Shown here: piece by piece, positions 56,221 through 64,000 of the stretch
How the letters are laid out: every line of letters starts with the position of its first letter
Numbering within the stretch: position 1 is the stretch's first letter
Assembly: GCA_017591395.1 (NCBI GenBank)
Contig: WEDG01002035.1
Span: 62,001-126,000 of the forward strand
Source of the DNA: Schistocephalus solidus
Taxonomy: Eukaryota > Platyhelminthes > Cestoda > Diphyllobothriidea > Diphyllobothriidae
Reading direction: 5' to 3'
Length of the DNA stretch: 64,000 bases
Position numbers and translations under genes: made by a program
Notes under the pieces: generated by a model
The model's database searches: none
Seen by the model: the letters and a program-made list of their open reading frames with translations, nothing else
What the model was told of the DNA's origin: nothing

Positions 56221-58015
56221 GGCCCGAGTATAAGTCCTGAAGGTTCTGTGCTTGAAGGTGTTTTTTGTGAAGCACAAGGGTGATGTTCAGTTAATCACCC
56301 TGAACGCCTTGTTGTAAATAACGACCCATCATATATCTGAACCCGTTTAATTCGCTCGATCGTTAGAAACAGCACTTCATTGATCAGATAAATCTGTGAT
56401 TTATAAAAAGACGATGGAAAATCACGACTGCATCTCCATAAAAATGTTTTGTTAGATAACCTTCTCAGTAAATTCTTGATTTTAAGTCGTTGTCGGAAAT
56501 CTGCCTTAAATTGCGCATAAAATCAGATTGGATTTATTTCAAAGGGTGAGTTTTTGTTCTTCAAAACCAATTTGGGTTACGCATGGGCGGATCTTCTACG
56601 GTAATTAAGAGAGAGTTCAAATGACATAAATGCAGTAGGAATTTGCCCATCATGACTACTAGCTATAACTTTTCATAGTGAAAGCCAACGAATTTTACAA
56701 AAACTATGTGAAACCTAGTGCCTCTTGAACACGATAGTTGACTGCTCACAGGGTTTCGTACACTCCGAGCCTGTAATATCGCCAGGAGAGTGGACAACGA
56801 AAATAAGAGTAAGGTCAAATAGTAATTTTAGAGTTAAGTCGGCGAAAAAAGTGCATATGAATATTTATGTAAAGTGTGCCCCTTGAATCGACCGACGAAG
56901 ATCCACTGACAAGCAATTGTTATCTCGAGTGCTCGACTCACAAAAATGGCCGGTTTATAACCACCAGGCCTTATTTGAATGCGTCCAGAACAGATTTAAT
57001 TCAGGCAAGTTTTGTGAAAAGTAAATGGTTTAAAAGTGCATCTCTGCCCAGTCATTTAAGAATATAACAAAATAACAGGACACACAAAGTCCTGCTTCAA
57101 GTGTTGAGGTCATGAATTTCACCGTGTTAACGAAAATGCATTGGTAAAGATAGTCTAGCACAAACACTGGACCCACACAGCAACCTGTTTAAGTTGAATG
57201 CCAAGCAATATATGTATCAGCTATTTTTGCATGTGCATAATTATGGATAAGAATGACGAGGATGAATATGCCTAAATTCAATGGACAACCATACAAAAAT
57301 TAGACTACGGACACAGCGATCGTCAAAAGACATTTAAGGATAGCGCGAGACGTTTCAAATAAAAAATAACTAAGGAGATTATTTCAGTAGATAAATATTT
57401 ATTTTTAAATAATTAGACATGTGGAGCGCACGCGCCCGTATATGCTCATATGTATGTAATTGGGGCAGTGTATGAGGTCCGTAGTGAATGATGTTCGAAT
57501 GATGGCATTTCAGTTGAACTTTTGATGACTTCAACCAAACAAACTAAGTGATAGCCAGGGATCAAATAACGGTTCTTAAGATAAGAGACACGTTAAAAAC
57601 TTGAATTCGGGAGCGATACCGGCCTTTGCCCAACACCAACTACATTACAGGAAGGAAACTCGGTGACCTTTATCGGGCTTGCGTCACACGCTCAACGTCG
57701 AAGTGATTTCACTTATTTCACAGAAAATTACCTATAATAATAAATTTAATCAGAATCTAACTTAATTGCGTAATAGACCTGAAAATAAGTCAAATGTAAC
57801 AGCAGCTATTACGGATATTTTTCGCAAAAAATGATTGAATTAATTGAAACGACTAATGCAACGCGAATAATGCCAGTATAGCTCTGTGAAGAATAACTAT
57901 GGTTGATGTGTATATGGTTAATACAAAGCCCCTAGAAAGCATTGAACACGTGCAGATAATGTCCAAAAACTTACTATACAACTACAGTGGGATAATAAAT
58001 CTGTTTTTTTTTCAA
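56221..58015. other. Gene-free spacer
   Basis: AT-rich DNA with no supported gene. The 3' LTR of the gypsy element would be expected at the start but was not recognised. Confidence 0.45.
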
Positions 58016-58283
58016 TTCAATTCAATTTACTGAGGGAAATAGGCATACGTCTTTGAGTACCCTATTCGTAACGTGAAATAAATTGTGGTATACAGAGGAA
58101 CCGTGTGGGTTGCAAAAAAATCAAAGAAGATAATAAAATATGAAAACAAGTGCGTGACTGTCGAGGATTAAGATAAATTCCTCATTGCTTCGGCTAGATT
58201 TGGAACATAAAACTGTCAAGGTTCATTTTAAAGCTTTCCAGTGACGGTGACATCACAACGTCTTCAGTTAGGGCATTTCATGG

Positions 58284-58520
58284 TTAAATCACGCTGACAG
58301 AGAAGGAGAACTTGCACACATCCAGTCTCGACTGCTGGACGCGCAGTTTAAATGGGTGAACTCGAAGATGGGTCGTGACAGCAAATTCAAAGAAGTCCGA
58401 GAAGTCCAGGCAACAATCGAATCCCTTCACTATGCGGAATGTCTGCAGGAGATCACCACGCATTTGCCTATTGTTCAAAGGGAACAGATTAAGATTCGGA
58501 AGGCTGGTTGGATATGGCAA
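58284..58520 (-). pseudogene. CR1-like ORF2 C-terminal tail
   Basis: R-Q-M-R-G-D-L-L-Q-T-F-R-I-V-K-G followed by R-L-D-V-C-K-F-S-F, as in the 30.65-31.13 kb fragment. It completes the element before its AATTG-type 3' end. Confidence 0.8.
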
Positions 58521-58592
58521 GGAGCGTTAACTCTTAAACATTTTGATGGTTTGCTTCTGTAAACTTTCGAGGCAGGTCTGATCTTGAAATGT

Positions 58593-59928
58593 TCAGCGTC
58601 TCTTGGCTTGTACAGCATATTCCAACTGCCGCCTAGCGAATGTTCCAAAGGTCTTACCGAAGAGATCTTCATTGAAATCCAAAAAGGCTCGTCTAATGGC
58701 ATGCAAAAAAGCCATTGCACTCGTCGCCACTTTCGAGAGGTGAGAGGATGGTTTAATGGTCGTGGTCGTCCGCACACCAAGGTCCTTTTGGGTTCCCACG
58801 TCTTGTAAGGCTTCACTGTTGAGAAAGAAGCTTCTACTGTTGACAGATACGGATGGGTTGCATAAGCAAAGTATTGTACACTTATCGATGTTGAACCGCA
58901 AAAGCCTATGGTTTCGACCACTCCTCCAACCGGGTTACGTTGATTTGTAGTTTATCTTTGTCGGCAAGGCTCTGGATTACATTCCAGATTTTCATGTCAT
59001 CGGCAAACATTGCTGCTTCACATTCCAGATCCCTTACAATCGTCTACGTATATTAGGAACAGTATTGGCCCTAGTACTGAACCCTGAGAAACCCCACTTC
59101 CGACCGCAGCAGAACTTGACCTATCTTGGCCGATGCACACAACCTGGCGCCGACCCACTAGGAATTTTTCGATCAACTTGAGGAGGGAACCTCTGATTAA
59201 AATTCTTTCTGGCTTGTACAACAGTCTCTCGTGCGGAACAGTGTCGAAGGCTCTTTAAAAGTAAATGACGGTGATGTGAACCGTGTGTCTAACTTTAAGT
59301 ACGTAAGTCCAGCTCTGGGGGAGATTGCAGCAAACGTTTTGTGCAGGATCTTGCTTTTCGGAACCCGTTTTGACAGTTTGATAACAAGTTATGTGTCTGT
59401 ATGAATTGGACCAATTCGTTCTTGATGATCCTTTCCATAACCTTGTCAAGGATGCATGTCAAGCTAATGGGCCTTTAGGTTTTCACTACCGCTTTTGTAC
59501 AAGGGAGTTATATGTGCCAGATTCCAATCGATAGGAAGTGTTCCAGAGTCAAATGACTTTTGAACGTGCACTGACAGAGGTGCGGAAAGTGAATTGGCGA
59601 GTTCTTTCAGAAGTTTGGGTGAAAGCTCGTCGGGTCCTGGGGATTTCAATTGTTTTAGATCCTTTAATTCCATTCGGATCAGAAATTCTGAGAATGGTAT
59701 GTGGCTAATGCTTTCAGTCAGCAGGTTATCCGCTGAGGGACGAAGGATCATTGCGCAGTTTGTGTAGACAAAGCGGTAGAACTGTGAAAAGAACTCCGCT
59801 TTGTCCCTGTTTTCAGAAATTTCGACACCCATGTCAACCTTTATTATCGGGATTTGATGCCTATTTCTTGTACATCTGCGGAGGTTACTGTTAACTAACT
59901 TTAGATTCTGCGATGCCCTTTGCAGCAA
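58593..59928 (-). pseudogene. CR1-like reverse transcriptase, frameshifted
   Basis: 59928-59464 (154 codons) includes L-K-S-P-G-P-D-E-L-S-P and H-I-T-P-L-Y-K-S-G. 59221-59018 has G-S-G-V-S-Q-G-S-V-L-G-P-I. F-A-D-D is at 58996-59007 in an adjoining frame, and 58901-58593 carries K-D-L-G-V-R and the thumb. The palm segment around 59255-59449 is in broken frame. The catalytic motif is intact. Confidence 0.85.
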
Positions 59929-60299
59929 ATTCTTCTCGAATTCTCGTCGCGTGTTAATGATAAGGCTTTTCAGTTGGTTTATCTGAGTTTTATTCCTTTT
60001 TAAAATGTGCGACTTGATTAGACTCGCAATATTTTCTCCACAATTTGCGCTTCCTGTTTAGTTCACTTTTATGGTTGCTTTCTAGTCACCCAGAACGCTT
60101 GCTCTGATCGACACTCGTTAGTGGGCAGTGGTTGTCCATGAGTTGCAGAAGATCATTCCAGAAGAACTCTCAATCTTCATTCACAGTGCACGAAAACATT
60201 GAGGACCAGTTGAAATCTGTTAAATCTGCTCGCATCTGATGAAAATGTGCTCGCCAAACGTAACGCCGTTTCTCCTCTATAGCAGGCGCAACGAAGAAT

Positions 60300-60757
60300 A
60301 AGGAGTAGTCCTACATTAACACCACATGATCACTTAGACCAAGCGGAGGCATTGAGATAATTTCGTAAATACTGTCTGATGTTTTCGTGAAAACCAGGCT
60401 GAGACAGTAAGCCCTTTGCCCTTCACGTGTTCTGGTGGGGAAGGGCAAATGTTGTGTGAGGAGTGCCTTCAAGGTCTTTTGCAGAAAAACATAATCAAAA
60501 TTCGATTTAGGGCACGAGGACTGAACAGTGGTCCAGTTAGTTCCTGGTGCATTGAAGTCACCCATAATCATGACATAAGGTTGACTGGAGAACTTTTCTA
60601 ATTGTTCCAACATGTGGTTATCTGCGACTCGGTTTATCCTAGGTGGTCGATAGAATGTGAGAACATCCAGACATGGACAGCCAATAGCCTTGATGGTCAA
60701 CCATATGGTTTCCTTGCTGAACGCAAAATGGCCCGTTTTGTCGGACATTATAAGCAC
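60300..60757 (-). pseudogene. CR1-like endonuclease domain, second half
   Basis: A 148-codon open frame with W-L-T-I-K-A-I-G, L-T-F-Y-R-P-P-R, V-M-I-M-G-D-F-N-A-P-G-T-N-W, C-L-S-L-V-F-T-K and L-G-L-S-D-H-V-V-L. The G-D-F-N and S-D-H catalytic blocks are intact. The first half (N-A-R-S-L, E-T) was not readable upstream. Confidence 0.85.
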
Positions 60758-61005
60758 CTCTTTCGCTTACATAATCTTTTCACCACCCAGTGGGTTTTCT
60801 CTGTCCTTCCGATGTTTTTGGTATCAAGACAATGCTATTTCACTATCTCGAATACTGCCCGAAAGCTAGGTTTCGGTTAGTGCTATGACATCCGAGATAC
60901 TTCGGCAAGGCATATTTTTAACGCATCAAGTTTTGATAAATGGCTTTGGGCATTTGTATACAGGCACTTCAATTTCGCATCAACCAAACTTTCTGTTTCA
61001 TTTGT

Positions 61006-61647
61006 TTATTTTCGGAGCCTTACTGCGTCTCCTCTAACGTCAACATCACATGCCTTTTCCGTTTCTTGATGAGTTTTAGTAACTCTGGTTTCCACAGTGA
61101 GAACGCTGGTTGTAATGGACTCAATTCTGTCATACTCTGGATAATTGGCTGCTTGATTGTTGTGCGTTAGTGAGGTTGCTGCAATTGTCTTTAGTATAAT
61201 CGGTTGGTTCAATGCAAAATTCATATTCTTTTGAACTTCCTTCCTCTTGAAAAAAACCAGATTGCTATCGCCAGCCTTCAGTCTTGATTGAAATTCCAAG
61301 AAAAGTTCCCGGCGTTTCAGACTTTCTACAGGGGAAGTCCAGTTGAAAAAAAACTCTTTATACGAGAGACAGAGGTTGTTTTTTGGACAGGATCGCCTTG
61401 ATTTTGTCTTTGATATCTAGGACTATTTTGAGAGGTAGCGGGCATGGCATACCTAGGCTGTCTTTGCCCTTTTTGCCGTTCCGGAAGGCTTTAAGCACTT
61501 TGTAATTCCATGCCTTGTGGAAGCATCTGGTTTCGGCCTTGTGTAATGTATCAGTCCTTCTAGCGTACATGCTACAGATTGCATGTTTTTGGATAAGGGA
61601 CTAATAAGCGATGTGAAATTCGTCAGTAAGTTGCCAAAGGAAATCAA
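61006..61647 (-). pseudogene. CR1-like ORF1 C-terminal remnant
   Basis: Frames at 61570-61358 and 61299-61006 contain K-A-F-R-N-G-K-K-G, P-L-K-I-V-L-D-I-K and, in shifted frame, a V-E-S-L-K-R-like block. These correspond to the A-F-R-L-G-K and L-K-I-V-L-E-N blocks of the other ORF1 copies. The N-terminal half is absent. Confidence 0.65.
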
Positions 61648-61657
61648 AGACCGGAAG

Positions 61658-62141
61658 TAGAAGTATCAAAATTCAGCAAAGCTATCCCTTGTTTACGCGA
61701 ACTCTTACTATTTTTTTACATTAAGGACACCTTCCAAAACTTTTGGGTGCTGACTCTGTTGAAGCTCTCTTCGGTTCTGATGGCGTTCACGGACTCTGAA
61801 TCCTGTGCCGGTCTTCATGCTGAGGGCAATATTACTGGCTCTGCAGGCCTCAATCGGCTTATTTCTCAGTCGACAGCAAACAGCCGCTCGCCGAAATACC
61901 TGCTGGTGCAGAATACCGGATCCGTAACACTGAATGGAGAGGTTCTTCACCGGGCACCTGTGTTAACGCGTCCCTGTCCAGAACTTTAATTACTCAATAA
62001 GCTGCAGTTTTTTTCTCCTGAAAACACCTGAAACAACGATCAGGAGTTTTTTTTCACTGTGAGCTTGACCCTCTATTGTATATTTTTTTGACCTTGCCTG
62101 TAAACTGGCAATAAATAAATAAAATAAAATAAAATAAAATT
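61658..62141 (+). mobile_element. 5'-truncated copy of the 33.7-38.4 kb CR1-like family
   Basis: The sequence from TAGAAGTATCAAAATTCAGC onward repeats 37964-38431 with few differences, ending in AATAAATAAATAAAATAAAATAAAATAAAAT. This is the last part of the ORF2 tail and the 3' UTR. Severe 5' truncation is usual for non-LTR insertions. The similarity is higher than between any other CR1-like copies here, so this is one of the younger insertions. No target-site duplication was recognised. Confidence 0.9.
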
Positions 62142-62454
62142 ACTTGAATTGAAAGCCACTTTTAGGCCAAACATAACACCAAAAACTCTAACTGACATTT
62201 TAACAGTAGAGAACAACTTCAGTCTGGATGAAATTAATGCGGCCTAATGATGAAATAGGAAAGCAAGTGTTTGCATATTCCATTTGCAAACACAGCATTG
62301 GAATATTCTCTGCTTGTTTAAATCAACAAGAATAAAAGGCGCTATTTTAAAAGCAGATTTCACGCGGGTTTGGCGGTTTAAGCCGTTCTCGCCGTCTGAG
62401 ACATTGTTTTGGGGCTTTTATTAACCCGTGTGGCTCTTGGGCTTAAAAGACGTA
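62142..62454. promoter_or_regulatory. 5' flank of the kinase gene
   Basis: No coding signal. The promoter of the kinase should lie here or within the preceding insertion. No TATA box at a sensible distance and no clear spliced-leader acceptor were identified. Confidence 0.3.
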
Positions 62455-63335
62455 ATGTCCTCGGCATCGCTGACCACGCTTGCGACGGAAGCAAGCACTC
62501 AGTGGCCTGTTGTTCGTAGTGCATACGAATTTGTAAAGTCGATTGGTATGCTCTTTTCACTTAGATAACTCTTTTTCAGGCCAAGGTGCCACATCTGTAG
62601 TACATGAAGCCCTTTGCAAGTCGCTTAATCGCAAATGTGCTATAAAAATTATAAATCTCGATAAATCAAGCACATCAGCTTCCCTTGACGAAATTAACGT
62701 TTGCTTTGCTTTCTTTTTTAATTGGTGTTATAGCGGGAAATTAAGTCCATGAAGAATATGAAAAACGAAAATATAGTGGCATATTATTCATCTTTTGTTG
62801 ATGGGACGGAGTTGTTCATTGTGATGGATTTATGTCAGAGGGGTACGTTTATTGTTTCATTATACATGCTCAATGTGAAACGTAGTTTAAATAAATCTTA
62901 TTTGCTTCCGAGGCCTTCTCTAACTTAAATTTAGCTTTTTAATGTTGGCTACTGAATGTTTTCTTGCCCCTACGCAATATAATATTTTTAAAGCACCTCC
63001 ATTCTGCCAGCATAATGTGTTCGTACGTTTTTTTGCCTAATTTGGGAACATCTAAGTTAACAATCATTTCTTAAGACAGGCAGTTTCATAGACCGCTTTA
63101 TTGACATGCATTGTAATTAACGCTACCAAACACACTTTTGTATTTTGGAATTCTGACTCAAGGCGTGTCTTAACCGCTTTCCTCTATGCTCAGGGTCTCT
63201 TCTCGATGTAATAAAATTTATCCAAAGTGAACGGGACACGACCTATGGAGTTTTTGACGAGAACACCATAGCAACTATTTTGCGTGATGTTCTTCGTGGA
63301 CTCGCCTACATCCACGAAAGTGGACTGGTGCACCG
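62455..63335 (+). CDS. OXSR1: OSR1/SPAK-type Ste20 kinase, first four exons (3' part outside window)
   Basis: Exons: 62455-62545, 62580-62698, 62734-62842 and 63194-63335; introns 34, 35 and 351 bp, all GT-AG with matching phases. The encoded 154 residues start M-S-S-A-S-L and have Y-E-F-V-K-S-I-G at 24-31, the glycine loop I-G-Q-G-A-T (30-35), the ATP-binding Lys in A-I-K (K53), the helix C Glu in R-E-I (E72), a hinge near L-F-I-V-M-D-L, G-S-L-L-D-V-I-K-F, and D-E-N-T-I-A-T-I-L-R-D-V-L. The last codon is the split Arg of H-R-D. G-A-T in the glycine loop and T-I-A-T-I-L-R are hallmarks of the OSR1/SPAK (GCK-VI) kinases, which act under WNK kinases on cation-chloride cotransporters. The catalytic loop onward was not found before 64000. 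The start ATG is the first in frame. The symbol is by family resemblance only. Confidence 0.88.
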
Positions 63336-64000
63336 GTAAGCCTCACTAATACTACTTTCTACAGCAATCTTTGTATACTTTATGCTCCAAGGCTGCCCTC
63401 ATGCTTAACTCAAAGCCTTAAAACCCGTGTTTTTTATTATAGCATTTTATACTTTCCGCCCACTGCTTCAACTGTGAAAACTGTTTAAAAAATAGACGTG
63501 TATTAGCGGCATTTGAGGTGGGAAAAATCGGCCATTTATCTATTCCTTTACAACTGCTATCGTGAATCACCGTCTCATAGTTTGACAGCATTTGACTTGG
63601 TAACCCGCTACTTGATCTTTGTTTTTCCGCCTGCGAAAACCTTTTAATCTGCCCTGTCCTAAAACGTTAGGTGTATGCACCTGTCCAGCACCTATTCTCC
63701 TGTATAAGTGTTAGGTCTCAGCAGACCAGAAGGCGGATTGCGTCTGTCGCATTCCGTATACCAATAACTTTCATTTTCGGTTCCTCATAACTTCTGTCAT
63801 GTGTTCGGACCCTGTATAGCCGGTCACGGTCGGGAAAGCTAGCTCTATCTGTTCACCCAAGGTTCGCAGTCTATGGTTCATTAATGATATATAGATGGCG
63901 AGGCATACGTTTTACTGACCAGGTCGTTACATTTGTCTGTTGAAGAGCACGCAAAGTCACGGATATGAACATTCCGGGCTTTACTATCTTCCTTCGTTAC
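63336..64000 (+). other. Intron of the kinase gene
   Basis: Begins with the donor GTAAGC directly after the split Arg codon of H-R-D. No stretch encoding the expected D-x-K-A-G-N continuation was found up to the window edge, so this intron exceeds 660 bp. Confidence 0.65.

Larger units (their letters stand above)
58018..61657 (-). mobile_element. CR1-like non-LTR retrotransposon, 5' part missing
   Basis: On the minus strand: ORF1 remnants (61647-61006), endonuclease (about 60757-60300), connector, RT (59928-58593), C-terminal tail (58520-58284) and a 3' end with AATTGAATTGAATTGAA at about 58012-58027. Blocks of its endonuclease and tail match the fragments at 30.65-32.2 kb, placing them in one subfamily. 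Its 5' side stops at 61657, where a plus-strand insertion begins. Several stops and frameshifts are present. Confidence 0.9.

Overview
The window looks like nuclear DNA of a flatworm, most likely a tapeworm of the diphyllobothriid type (the Schistocephalus, Spirometra and Dibothriocephalus group). The reasons are introns of 27 to 42 bp in the two real multi-exon genes, a crowd of degraded CR1-like and RTE-like retrotransposons including an RTE element that ends in C2H2 zinc fingers, and very low gene density. The species is an inference; no database could be consulted.

Host genes are few. A rhodopsin-type GPCR exon (1846-2430, minus) has a decayed tandem relative at 149-657. An eight-exon gene at 46642-48157 (plus), not visible as one open frame, encodes a 271-residue protein resembling the DUF4806 family. 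At the right edge, 62455-63335 (plus) holds the first four exons of an OSR1/SPAK-type Ste20 kinase, split inside the HRD motif by the last visible donor; the rest lies outside the window.

Layout: 1-4 kb, GPCR duplication, TTA microsatellite and a 100-bp tandem duplication. 4-5 kb, three tandem units of a dispersed repeat named RepA here. 5.1-9.3 kb, a broken RTE-type element on the minus strand. 9.5 kb, a GIY-YIG-like fragment. 12-28 kb, gene-poor DNA with five more RepA copies, three copies of a palindromic repeat named RepB here (the copy at 27841-28552 folds into arms of about 270 bp) and a tRNA-derived SINE. 28.9-32.2 kb, three CR1-like fragments. 33.7-38.4 kb (plus) and 39.2-43.9 kb (minus), two nearly full-length CR1-like elements in tail-to-tail orientation. 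45.8-46.3 kb, a decayed reverse transcriptase. 46.6-48.2 kb, the DUF4806-like gene. 48.4-48.6 kb, a GC-rich hairpin cluster. 49-51.3 kb, another CR1-like element. 52.3-56.2 kb, a Ty3/gypsy element with many stops. 58.0-61.7 kb, a CR1-like element on the minus strand abutting a 5'-truncated copy (61658-62141, plus) of the 33.7-38.4 kb family. 62.4 kb to the end, the kinase.

The most interesting structure is the last intron of the DUF4806-like gene (47622-48115). It is built from about five 89-90-bp tandem units, each ending in a pyrimidine-rich tract plus TAG, so the 3' splice site is itself the repeated module. The other introns of this gene are only 27-42 bp. Some units also carry GTAACC 28 bp before the TAG, the size of a complete mini-intron. 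No genes here form an operon or shared pathway; the window is mostly a record of transposon turnover around three host genes.
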